Source: Acanthosoma haemorrhoidale (Eukaryota > Arthropoda > Insecta > Hemiptera > Acanthosomatidae). From it: a DNA stretch of 64,000 bases. Position 1 is the stretch's first letter. Every line of letters begins with the position of its first letter. Location: positions 53,713,239 through 53,777,238 of the forward strand of contig OV884012.1 of the NCBI GenBank assembly GCA_930367205.1, written 5' to 3'. The translations under genes and the position numbers were made by a program. Of this stretch, positions 12,867-23,898 are shown piece by piece. The notes under the pieces were generated by a model that saw only the letters and a program-made list of their open reading frames with translations, searched no databases and had not been told where the DNA came from.

Positions 12867-14506
12867 ACAGAAGGAACTAATAGCTCAAAATGTCAGTAAT
12901 TCTGATTATAAAAAACTATGGAAAATTATATATATATTCCACCCTTCTGCCTCATGTTAGTGTCCCATATATTTATGTGCACCTCAAATCCAAATAAACC
13001 TACATCACCCCCTCAATGTTAGTTAGATAAGTAATTTATGTATCTCTTTACGTTTACAATCTATCTTTCCTCTTACTTTCACAAGAAAACAGAGAACACG
13101 TAATGCTTGACTATTTAATTGATGAAGTATCTACTTAGCTCTAAAATGTAGAGATTTTTAGGTACGCCATTTCGTCCATTGAAGATATTTTCAATTTTCA
13201 AACATTTATTAATATTACTTTGTTCAAAATGATTATTACTAAGCGTTTCTTGAAAACCTCTCAATTAAGAAGGCTGTTGCTCGGATAAGCCCCTTCATAA
13301 CGTAAATTGGGGATTTATTACCAATCTGTATTTTCCAACAAAACGGTATTACTTTGAGTTGGAACCGTCTCTTGGCTTCCATTATTAAAAGCATCTCCCC
13401 CATTAAGGAGTCATATCTTTTCGGAATATTTGTCTTCATGATTAATTGCCATTATAGATATCTTATATTTTCCTTTTTAGGAATGGATTATTTTCCTTTG
13501 AGGATTGAACAAATTTAAAAAAATCACCCTGATAAGGGAACGGAACTGAATGTTCCATACCGAAATCCACCAAAAAACCCATACATATTAATGCACTATG
13601 TGCACTACCTTTTACATTCGGCACAAGAAACCTATAACTGAACATAAATATATTATATAGTATTAGTATTGTATAGCAAATAATGCCAGGGTTTGCCAGG
13701 TCCCTGATCGGCAAGTCAATTAGATGTTTCGTGCTTAGACCAAATATTGAGGGGGTGATGTAGGTTTATTTGGATTTGAGGTGTACATAAATAAATGAGA
13801 CACTAACATGAGGCAGAAGGGTGGAATATATTTTGTCACATTCATGATATTTGAGAATATAGACCAGGAATCCTCACATCTGGTAAGCATTTTCCCTTAT
13901 GCTCCTAGGAGTGGGGACGAGATAAACTAGCAGTGTTAGCACAACCGTCGAGAAGAACGGACTTAGCAAGCTCCCGAATTGGCGGTTACCATACAGGAAG
14001 AGAGGAAAAGAACCAACAGCAGAAAGTAACGTTGATCGGATTACAGGAAGATCATCGATTGGGTGATATTAATATTGTTTTTATTATGGATCCATTAAAA
14101 GAAATTGAGCTCAAATTCATGTTTGTAATTAGTAGTAATTATCCTAATTTAAAAGGAATTGAATATTTTTTTATACTTTTGTCAATAATCTATGTTAATT
14201 ATAATTATTTGTTATAACCATTTTATTTCACAATTCCTAGTTTCTCAATTTATTAATAACTACAACATTAGCCTTGAGATCGGGCGATTCAATCGGGATA
14301 AATTCCTATGTCAAAGGCATAAAACAATTTAAATTAAAGATCTCATGACGGACCTGCCAAATTTGTTAAGGTAAATTGATCAAATAAAGTAGAAAGGGAA
14401 ACGGTGAAAAACGAGGTAGGTTTCAATATATATATATATATATATAATTTGCCATAGTTTTTTAAAATCAGAATTACTGTCATTTTGAGCTATTAGTTCC
14501 TTCTGT
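12867..14506. mobile_element. Inverted-repeat DNA element (about 1.6 kb with insert) flanked by AATT
   Basis: The left arm at 12867-13017 (about 150 bases) begins ACAGAAGGAACTAATAGC. Its reverse complement is found in two pieces on the right: the inner half at 13746-13831 and the outer half from about 14426 to 14506. AATT lies directly outside both ends (12863-12866 and 14507-14510), a candidate 4-bp target duplication. The core at 13018-13745 has two short minus-strand frames (13239-13439 and 13463-13714) with no transposase motif that I recognise, so the element looks non-autonomous. Its superfamily cannot be named from these ends alone. Confidence 0.75.
13832..14425. mobile_element. About 594-bp sequence inserted into the right inverted-repeat arm
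   Basis: The left arm runs without a break, but its right-hand partner is split at an (AT)n tract by this segment, so it was inserted after the element existed. It contains one frame (13933-14217) without recognisable motifs. The junctions lie in AT repeats, so no target duplication can be read. Confidence 0.55.
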
Positions 14507-14510
14507 AATT

Positions 14511-16964
14511 TTCTGATTCAGTTTTTGCCACATTATTCACAATGTATTAATTTAAATGGTATATTATATGCCTGAAGGGTTGCCTGGTTAATAATAATAT
14601 GCTAAGCAAAACATCTGTGTACAGAAGAATCATTTATTAATATATAAAATATGAATGAATACACATAATGGTTTATTGCAATTACATTAATACATAATAA
14701 AGCAGAGATACAACTCTGGCTGGGTACGTGCTTCCTGGCTTACTGGGACTCCGAACGAAGGTGACTTGAAGCTCAGTCACCAGGGATCGTGACCATGACG
14801 AAGTAGGGACTCAAAGACCGCTAGACAGACAGGGGAGGCAAGTTCCCACTCCAATCTCGGAACCTCTGGTTATTTTTTATATATTTGTTTTTTCTTCAAA
14901 TTCGTCTGTTCCTGTTATTTCGGGATGGTTTTTTTACTGTATGGCACTGTTTACTAATTGTTTTTATAACTTTATATTTTTTTATGTACAGGACCAAGCA
15001 AACTAAAGGTTTGGTTTGCTTTTACTCAAATTAGTTTATAAACCTCTTAGAGGTCTTCTGCCTGAGTCAAGACCCTCTTTTTTTTTTTATAAGGTACAAG
15101 AAGGGGGAGCTTTACGGTTAAGGCCAGGAAAGGTCTGTCAGCCAACTCTACATTCTTCCACATACACATTATTATCTATTTCTAGTTTATTTAGGTTAGC
15201 ACATAATAAGTCAATAGATTCTTCCTTGGATTATTTTATTCAAAACGGTGACAACATAGATCCACCGTTTTCAAGAAACTAAAATATATATCAAGAAAAT
15301 TAGAATATTATAATTAAAATTATCTGTAAATTCAAAGGGGCTATTAAAGGGAAACAAAACCAATTTCCTTAAAACGTGTTAAATGATTGCTAAAGATACT
15401 TAATTTTATCTGAATATTTTATAATATTAATTTTTTTTTATGTATTTCAATTACAACTACCATTTTAACCACTTTTTTTTCTATATTTTAATAACTAAAA
15501 CAATAAATTTAAAAAGTACTTATTGAAATCAGCTTCAACACCATCAATTATAATGTTGATTCTCAAAAAATTATTTTTGGGGATTTCATTCAACTTCTTT
15601 TTAGACATGGCGAAAATTATAAATTTCATTCTTAAATAACTTACAATCTGGGACTTGAGAAGTAAAAGTTGGCCTAGTGTCCCATACATTTTTTTTTTTT
15701 TTACTGGCTGCTATATTATTACGTCGAATATAACATTAAATGTTGCCTATAATATTTAATTTGCAGATCTATTGAACCAATTTTATCACCTTTATCGTAA
15801 ACACGCAGAAAAGTAATACGTTCACTTACGGAGCCTCAAAGCAAACTAAAGCCTCTCCCTCCAGGCTTGGCAGTGACATGATATATTGAAATGAGCACTA
15901 ACCGTTTATTTTTATCACTACGTCACTACACACCCTGTATAATTCGAATATATATATAATATATATAATTTTATATATATATAAAATTCGAAATAATTAC
16001 CGGCAAGAGAGTGATTTTGCTAGTAATTAACAGACATGTCCCACAGAAAAGGATTTGACTGGTTAATAACCACGCATCCATTGCGGTTTCCTGATAAAAC
16101 CTTAAACAGTTTAAAGGCCGTATACTTTTTAACTCAAATAAAAATAATGGTATATTTTTTTTATTAGCCTATTAGATGAAACACTAAAGTACTTAGAAAT
16201 CAATCTTGGAAGCTAATTATTGCCTATGGTGGTGGTCCTGGCAACAAACAAAGATCTTTGTCTCCATGTCTATTTAGCTTGTCATCGCCTTAATTGTCTG
16301 CACTATCTAATGATTATCTAGACTGAGAAAAAAGCTTAATTATGCAGTGAGGTCTACCGATCGATTTGTTAAAGAGAAACCCCTTGAAGAAAATAAGGCC
16401 TGGAGCCGTGATGTCTTATTTTATGAAGCAGTTTCTCTGAGATTATGATTAATATCGCTTTAAAAAAATGATTTCTATGCACAACAATGGCGTACCTTTA
16501 AAATGTTTGTGTAGATTAAGCATATAAGCATATATAGAAAGAACAAAGCATGTCCGTCACTCCACAATTTTATTTATTTATAAGAAATACAGAAAGCTTT
16601 GGGAAACTTACACTGTCACATTCAAGCCTGGACAAATTAAAAATAAGATATACATTAAGTATTGCAATCAAATTCAGCCAATATGAAAATAAAAAAAAAT
16701 GAAACGACAGAGAATGTATTATGGTAAAATTGACATAAAAATGTTTTTTCAAATAAAGTAAACAAATTGACAAAAATGAAGTGAAGTAAACCATTGACAT
16801 CCTTATAAACAAGGCAACAATGAAGTCGACCAATATCTGTAATTAAATTAAATAATTTGTAATATTACTTCTATGGATAATTAAGAAAAATATGAAGCTT
16901 TTTAAATGTTAGCCAGATATCTGAGAACGTGACAGTTTCATCTGAGAGGAACACTTCTACTCCA
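14511..16964. other. AT-rich noncoding with a GC-rich patch at 14715-14870
   Basis: The patch follows AATAAAGCAGAG and could be a retroelement end, but nothing confirms this. The rest shows short chance frames only. Confidence 0.35.
15943..15992. repeat. AT-rich palindrome bounded by TTCGAA
   Basis: TTCGAA at 15943-15948 and 15987-15992 bound complementary (TA)n arms. It probably extrudes as a cruciform and is prone to instability. Confidence 0.6.
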
Positions 16965-17340
16965 GAAGCTTAACTTCAACAATTATCTCAGTGAACCTAT
17001 AGTCATTGATTTAGTTAGCTCCTCCTTAGACAGCAATACCCATCCATACGAGGATGATCGACGCCTAAAGCGATGGAAGCCCTGCGATCTATTGTAAATA
17101 GAGGAGTACGTTATTAGGAATTAGCGCTGGCTACCAACTCCACTCATGTCCTGAGCGTCTGTGGCACCCATGCCCTCTTTTTGGCGATCGCGAGTAGGAA
17201 AATAATCGCAAAATGAGGAGCTGCCAGCTTCGTTTTGCAACCGATTTCTCCTCCAGCTTCACTATTCCAAATTCTCGGGGGCTCCTGGGCAAATTTTTTA
17301 TGTACATACTGTATGAATGTTGGTAGCAGTGTGAACTGAC
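16965..17340 (+). mobile_element. Old, diverged relative of the Jockey-like LINE (ORF2 end plus 3' UTR)
   Basis: A frame ending RRLKRWKPCDLL and a TAA at about 17093-17095 parallels the RRLKRQWPRDLL end of the main family. About 55 bases on is the shared block TCATGTCCTGAGCGTCTGTGG at 17143-17163, also found near 21079 and 46596. The later 3' UTR contains CTGTATGAATG in the expected place. No A-tail or target duplication is visible, so this is an older copy or a sister subfamily. Confidence 0.72.
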
Positions 17341-17345
17341 CGTAT

Positions 17346-20300
17346 TGATTGAGTTATAAATGCCACCGCATAAGAAAATTGTTTAAGGAAAGAAAACAAC
17401 ATTTTTTTTTACATGGGTTATTATATAATTAACGGTAAGTAAGTCTTGAAAGTAAATCCTGTCCGTTCGGGCACGGCGAATGTTTGACTAATCGTATTTA
17501 TGCTGTTTATGCAGATGATTCCCTAAATTTCATTTTCATTCATAGGCGGCTTATAGTTATGTTAATGTTCCTTGAATTTGTTAAAGGCTCGCTAACAAAC
17601 CCATCCCTCGGCAGACAATGGGACTGAAGAAGCACAAGGAGAAGAGACCAAGGATTCCTTAAGAAACACACGCCACCTGAGAAGGGAATAGTCGGACATG
17701 TCATTAGAAGAGGTTTTCCACTCATTGTATAAGTCACGTCTTTAGACTCAATACACCTCAGTCGGGTCTTCTGTCATTGTATTGACCTCATCTTACAACG
17801 TTTACAACTCAGTCATCCGTCTTCAATGACACGACCCTTCTTGCAAGCTTTTTATGTTCCTGAATCATTTGTCTGGGTTTAATTATGTATTTGCAAAATT
17901 TACTCATTTGTTCCCACTTAAACTTCATTAGTGGTTCACTAACAACTTTAGTAAAGTCTACTGATTTAATTTGCAAAACAGTTTTCCCTGAATGCGAAGT
18001 CATGCAAATTATTAAGAGAGAGAGCTATTTATTTGTAACATTACAATTTCCTTGTACAGAATTACTAATCGTGATTTAGAGCTCATTCATGCCTTATACA
18101 ATAATTCCACTCACTCAATACATCAGTACACGCTCGCACATAATTCATAGTCTGGCTAGGAGCACCCATGCTCCCGAGGGTTCCCTCATTGTTAGTGGAC
18201 CAACGAAGCCCCCCCCCCCCAGCCTCATGGTGAAGATCAGAAAGAGGACTAGAGGAGACTCTGTCACCGCACCGAAACTAATCCCAAAGTTCATGGATCT
18301 ATTCCTTAAATTATATTAACTATCCTATGTCAACGAGAGCCCGAGTTTATATATTGTTTAAAAATAAATGTTTAACATCTATTATGAACTAAAATCTATT
18401 GTTATATATAAATATATACTTGTAGGCTCAGTCATATGCTCGCATCGCTTCCCAGTCCCCACAGCGACTGGCGGCTTCAATAATCAAAGGATTTCACACA
18501 CCAGGATATTCTTATTGATTATTAATGTGGTCCCATTGCAAAGGCCGTCCGAAATGCATAAATCCCTTAGTACCTCATCATACAACAAAAGTTAAATTCC
18601 GCGGGAGGCAACACAGAAAGAGTCAAAGAAGATATTGTCATATTGTCATACTTCACATCTTCGATTTTAATGGATTTTGATAATTACAAATGTCGAGGGA
18701 CCGCAAAAACTATATTTCTTTTACAAATCACCAGAACGCTAGCCCTACACGATTTTGTTTAAAACCTCTACTCGCAAATCTGAAACTGTATACATGAGCA
18801 GGTAACATAACGAAGCTGAGGGCGTTACTGATGTCTCTCTCAGACAATATTTACTGCGATATCATCTACAATAAAGCGGAGACTGGAACTATTGTATTCT
18901 ATCAACATTCAACTTAAATAAGATATTTCTTTACGTAGAGAACTTTCTATTTGGCAATTATGATCTAAATATCAATTATTATTAGTATCCATTCAAATTG
19001 TTAAACCATCACCATTAATAAGCATTAAAATTCACTATCTCTATTTTTTTTTCCATCCTTGATAAATAAAAAATTCTTAATTACTATTATTCACATTATT
19101 TAATAATTGGTCATTATTATAATATGAAAAAAAAAAAACTGCTTTGGAGGAGTGAAAGGTCTGCTATGTCAAATGCTACCAGGCCCACTAGGCCATTTAG
19201 TTCAGCACTGCCACCAGATGTCGCTGAGTTTAGCACGACGAAAACTTTTTTATACAGTAGAGAGATACAAATAAAATAAAGGACGAAAATTATATATAAT
19301 GGAAGTGAGAGATAATAATGATAATAATAATCATTAAAATGGTTTAAAAAGAGCATTAGTTGTGGGATTGATGTAGATAATACTTTCAGGATTATCTTCG
19401 AAATTATTTTGCGTCTTCTTTAATGTGTCTAATGTATAACCATGGTGGAAAATCAGATTTAAAAATCTTAAACAGACTCTGATTTGTGACTTGAAAAATA
19501 TTATGCCCTACCGCTTTGTTTTAACCAAAACTTTATAACCATATTCTGATCTGCGAAATATATAGTAGGGATCAAATGAAAAGAATATGCCTTTCATTTT
19601 TCCGATTTCAGATCGATCCAATCATTTTTACGTATGCAAAACATGCACGCATACATATATACATACAAAGAAGGTTGACAAGTAGTGCAATGTCTTTTCA
19701 CGTGAAGAGGTCACTTTATAGATAAGATCTGATTTGTTTTCCCACGAGTTGTTTGACTTCGTGATAACATATCTTAAACAGAATATAAACAGCATAGCTT
19801 CGTGATATTGTTTAATACATGTTAAAAGCATCAAATTATGTAAAGGAATCATCTGTAGGCTTGCTACAGTAGCATGCATATCGAACAGTCGATCCGTATG
19901 TTAAATAATGAACCAAATGAGCTTAGTTGCTAATAGAAATAATCTAACAAAACACTTTTGAAGTTCTGAAAAGTTCCTAATTATATAGTATTCGCCCAAG
20001 TTGTGACACTGGGGTCTTGTATTAGGCATTAGTCTCATTTCACTCAAACTGGAAAATTAAAAAAAAAATTTTATAAACCGGAGGGTTTATAAGTAAAATG
20101 TGAAAATATATGTTTTTTTAGGTTTCCAGGCTTCTTATGAAGAGAGTCTGCGATATATTTTCGCAAGTGAATCTAAGATCAGGACACCATGTGTAGCCTT
20201 AAATATCCATGTATGTGTGATTAAACCTAAATAACCCACCTTTTTATTATTTAGTTTTCCCATTTCTGGATCCATAAAAAAAAAAAAATGAAGTTTGATT

Positions 20301-20485
20301 AAGGATCTTATCTGAAATTGACAGCTTAGAGCAGTCTAAAAAGTTTTTGTGGATGTTTCACAGAAATTTATTCAAATTTACTTATTTTCGTCTTTCCTTG
20401 ATTAATGATATAAATTAGTTATTTTTTATATTAATTATATGTTTAATTTATGATTTTTTTTTTTTCTTTGGAGGAAATGGATTTT
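17346..20485. other. AT-rich noncoding sequence
   Basis: No gene recognised. It contains a 12-base C run at 18209-18220. Short frames at 17540-18595 overlap on both strands and look like chance. Confidence 0.45.
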
Positions 20486-20498
20486 GAAGGTAAGTTAC

Positions 20499-21035
20499 CT
20501 CTGCCGCAAGTCCTGTCCGCTAGTCTTTTTAAATTCAATTCCTCTCCCCGTGTCTGAGACAGTAAGGTATTTAGGCTTCCATCTCGACAAAAGACTGACA
20601 TGGAACCCAAACACGAGGCTAAAAAGACAAAAACTTAACAGACGCTTTGGACAACTGTACAGACTACTTCAAAGGACATCCCATCTCTCTATAGAAAATA
20701 AATTACTAATCTACAAAGTCATACTTAAACCAATCTGGACATACGGAATAGAGCTATGGGGGACAACAAAAAAGTCGAACATCAAGCGCATCCAATCATT
20801 TCAATCAAAAGTCCTGAGAACAATAGTAAATGCCCCTTATTACGTCAGCAACAAAACCCTTCATAATGATCTGAATATACTCTAAATTTTTAAACTCATC
20901 CCTTCCAAGTTCATAAAATTCCATAGTAACCTATCCAACCACCCTAATCCCGTAGCACAGTCATTCCACTGCTCCACTCATCCCTGTAATCCTCCTCGGA
21001 GACTGAAACGGCAGTGGCCTCGTGACCTACTATAA
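20499..21035 (+). pseudogene. LINE reverse transcriptase ORF2 C-terminus with a premature stop
   Basis: The frame encodes the region downstream of the RT catalytic core in Jockey-clade elements. Landmarks are YLGFHLDKRLTW, the LLIYKVILKPIWTYGIELWG tract, and an IQSFQSKVLR segment. An in-frame TAA at 20883-20885 breaks it. The same frame then reopens and runs through SNHPNP to RRLKRQWPRDLL and a stop at 21033-21035, the natural end seen also in the 46.4-kb copy. The catalytic aspartate motif and the endonuclease domain are missing through 5' truncation, so this copy cannot move itself. The start lies in the flanking duplication, so there is no native initiator. Confidence 0.88.
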
Positions 21036-21391
21036 ATGCGTGACAGTGGGAGTCCTGGCAATGGCCAGTTTCTCCAATCATGTCCTGAGCGTCTGTGGCT
21101 CTCGTGCTCTTGGTCGGCATCAACTGGCTCATATCCGGTGCGGCGGACGAGGGAGCGTGTGGGGCTTCCCAAGATTCCGCTTCCTCCTTCGTATGTGAGG
21201 GAGGAAACAACCATGTGGTCTTGGCGGGCCCCTGTGCTGTTTGTAAATATTGTATGAATGTGTGAGTGAATGATGAATTGTAAATATGGTATGAATGAGA
21301 ACATTTATCTTAATTACTTATTGCCTATTAAGCATTAAGGCAGATTGTAATTACATCTTAATAAAGTTGGTATATATATATAAAAAAAAAA
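20499..21391 (+). mobile_element. 5'-truncated Jockey-like non-LTR retrotransposon with 13-bp target duplication
   Basis: This is the longest copy of the main LINE family here. It keeps the C-terminal end of the reverse transcriptase ORF, a 3' UTR with an AATAAA near the end, and a short A-tail. Perfect 13-base direct repeats, GAAGGTAAGTTAC, flank it at 20486-20498 and 21392-21404, fixing both ends. The 5' truncation is typical of target-primed reverse transcription. Its 3' UTR is shared with the copies at 46410, 6299, 10641 and 43.2 kb. Confidence 0.92.
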
Positions 21392-21404
21392 GAAGGTAAG
21401 TTAC

Positions 21405-23827
21405 AGGTAATTTTATGAGAGATGCAGTTTAAGTGCTCTATTGATAATGAATTGTTCAGTGTCAAGAATATATTGGCTTTTCATAAAAAAACGATTTTAC
21501 CACCATCTGCCAACATTTTCATATATTTGGATATTTCTTGTAGAGTTTAAGCTCAAACAAAGTATTTGACTTACTGTAGTTTGAGGTTCAAACAAATTCT
21601 CCTAAATCTAAAACAATCTAAATTTAATATAAAACTACAGTTCAAAGCTGTATTAAATTACTCAATGGAAGTAATTAGTTAATGTAAAAAACATTACTGT
21701 TCATTGTTGATATGCAGCAACCAGTCTAGCTAAATAATGTATTAAACTGTAATACATGTTTAATAATATATAAGTGCACATCCATTGTAAGTATAAAATA
21801 TATAAGTATCATATATAGCATGCAGTTGAGTAGGTGCAAAACAATCAAAAAATAAAGTCAATTGAATAAAAGTAGAAGCCATGCTTTGGGTGATGGATTG
21901 AAAGAGTGGTTTGAACAAAGTAACTATTTATTTTGTCTCACGCATGATGATCCATAAGACTTAGATACAAACATGAATATTACACTGATAATAATCGTAT
22001 ATATTAATTTACAAAAAATAACTTAAAATTCACAAGAAATATGCTTATAATATTACAGTATTATGTTTGTAATTGTATATACATTAATTTTTATTTATGT
22101 ACATATATAATTTTTTTGACCTAGCTTTTATAAAGTAATATTTTTTTGTTTTCAGATATAATACAAATTTCCTTTGATACATAAATATATTAAAGTTACA
22201 ATTGACCTGAAGCGGTCCTTTTTCGAGGAGGCAGAGGTTGTCTCCTCCGTATTTTGGTATCTCTAAACTTTTCTGAGTTCCAGAGTTGAACCAACTGTCA
22301 AAGATTTTCACTTTGGTCAGGTCTTACTGGAACCCCGATTTCAATTCCCAAAGCAGGGCGCGTAAAAAAAACAAAAAAACAATCATATTTTTCCCCCTAA
22401 AAGCGAACCACAAGTTTCGAAATCAAAAGAATATCATTTCACTTTTGTTTCGATTAAAGCTAAAAAATAATTATATAAATTTTGATTTCTAAAACGCAGT
22501 TATTTTTTAAAGTAACTTGTTATCGTCTTATTATTATTTTTTTTTGTTGCACGTCTACGAATTTCCCTAAAATTTGCATTAGCTAAGATCGCGGAATTGA
22601 CCAAAAGTACGCAGATCTGACATCTGCGTAAATGTACAATGGGAGCGAACAAACTTTTTTTTTTTGAGGGTTGAGGGTAGAGGGTACGTCTCGACTTGGC
22701 ACACACGCTATGCGCAGTAGTGACTCAGCTCCATTTACATAGGCGCAACCATGTCAGTATTTGATCCCTGCCGCTAAGAAACGTAGTGGAATTCAGTGCT
22801 TTATAATAAAAAATAAATTCTGCTGATAATACTAAATTAATTTTTGTTTTAAATCGAAAACTACTTAACTAAGCACCATAATTAGACGAATTCTTTAAAA
22901 GTTCTTTTCTCTTTTTTATTGTATAAAAATATACTCGTTAATTAGTGAGTTAGGAAGAAATATTATTTAAAACAATAGGATGAACCAATGTCTAAGAGCG
23001 AGCATATATTTTCCACTATATATTAAATATAATTTAATAGGGAAAACGGCAGGAATCTAGATTAAGATATATTTTTGTACACAAAACAAACAAACAAAGA
23101 AGATGTAGATGCAAAAGAGGTAAATTCAGAAAATCGCCTGAAATTTGCTAAAGTATTAATAGCTTTTCTTTTTTTTTTTTTTTTTGATAAATTTAAATCC
23201 TAAATGTTTGAACCGTCGCTCGCATGATTGTCGCCTGACTAGTAATAAAACGATATTAAATTTGAATCAACGCCCTCCACTTAAATAAACATTGAGTTGT
23301 TATTATACATATTATAAAATACATACATATTTAAAAAGAAAAAAGAAATCACTAAATATTACTATAATAATAGTACGACTAGTCTATTTTTTAAAATTAT
23401 AATTATTCTTGACTTGACAAAAACATACTCCAAAAATTATTTGCAACTATGCTTTATACAGACGTTCAAAAAAAGAACGATCATTTTTTTTTGCCTTAAA
23501 TTATTATTATTATACATAAAATAACATAAAAAGAAAGAAACGTCACATTGGCATTAGTGATGCATGTCCTTCCTTTTTCTCACGAATGTACACTCCTTAC
23601 TGGGTGGAATTTTTTTTTTTTCGTTTTAATTATTTTTTTTCACTCTCCCTTTTTTTTCAATCGTACAATTTTCTACAAATCAGTCTATACAAATTTTAAT
23701 TAATTTACACATAAATGTACACTTGGATTGAACGGACTAAAGAGAAATGAAGATAGAATTTGTGGAAGCGAAGTGTTGGTTATCACAGGAACTCTCTGCT
23801 TAGGGTTGTATGTACACAATTTCCATT
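21405..23827. other. AT-rich sequence: Kal1-like 3' UTR and downstream intergenic
   Basis: From 23827 leftwards the sequence is AT-rich with T runs (for example near 23170-23190 and 23610-23660), as expected for a 3' UTR. No convincing coding exon is visible. A GC-richer patch at about 22540-22800 has no recognisable coding content. Confidence 0.5.
22915..22920 (-). terminator. Candidate poly(A) signal for the Kal1-like transcript
   Basis: TTTATT on the plus strand (AATAAA on the minus strand) is the first canonical hexamer I find downstream of the Kal1-like stop codon. It would give a 3' UTR of about 0.9 kb, AT-rich with several long T and A runs. A variant ATTAAA near 23690 could serve instead. 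Confidence 0.25.
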
Positions 23828-23898
23828 TCAGACGTGCAGCGTGCTTCTGGGGTGATCCGCCGTCCATTCGTTCAAGATGCCGATCGTCGGAGGGAAAA
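23828..23898 (-). CDS. Kal1: Anosmin-1-like (Kal1) last coding exon: cytoplasmic tail and stop
   Basis: This 71-base coding segment is too short to appear as an ORF. Its acceptor is excellent: a C/T tract ending TTTTTCAG, with the AG at 23900-23899. Joined to the phase-1 donor at 27934, the split codon reads GTT (Val) and the frame stays open for 22 more residues, FPPTIGILNEWTADHPRSTLHV, to TGA at 23830-23828. The tail after the membrane helix is then about 40 residues. The last residues LHV have hydrophobic side chains at positions 0 and -2, the pattern of class II PDZ ligands (inference). GC content drops sharply right after the stop, as expected for a 3' UTR. The exon rests on splice-site quality, phase and the open frame, not on recognised homology. 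An alternative last exon elsewhere, or intron read-through, is possible. Confidence 0.55.

Noticed and set aside
13018..13745. Transposase within the inverted-repeat element
   Set aside because: The two short minus frames show no catalytic or DNA-binding motif, so no transposase is called.
20944..21304. Minus-strand ORFs over the LINE 3' UTR
   Set aside because: They repeat in the 46.4-kb copy only because the LINE UTR is shared. The element's coding strand is plus.
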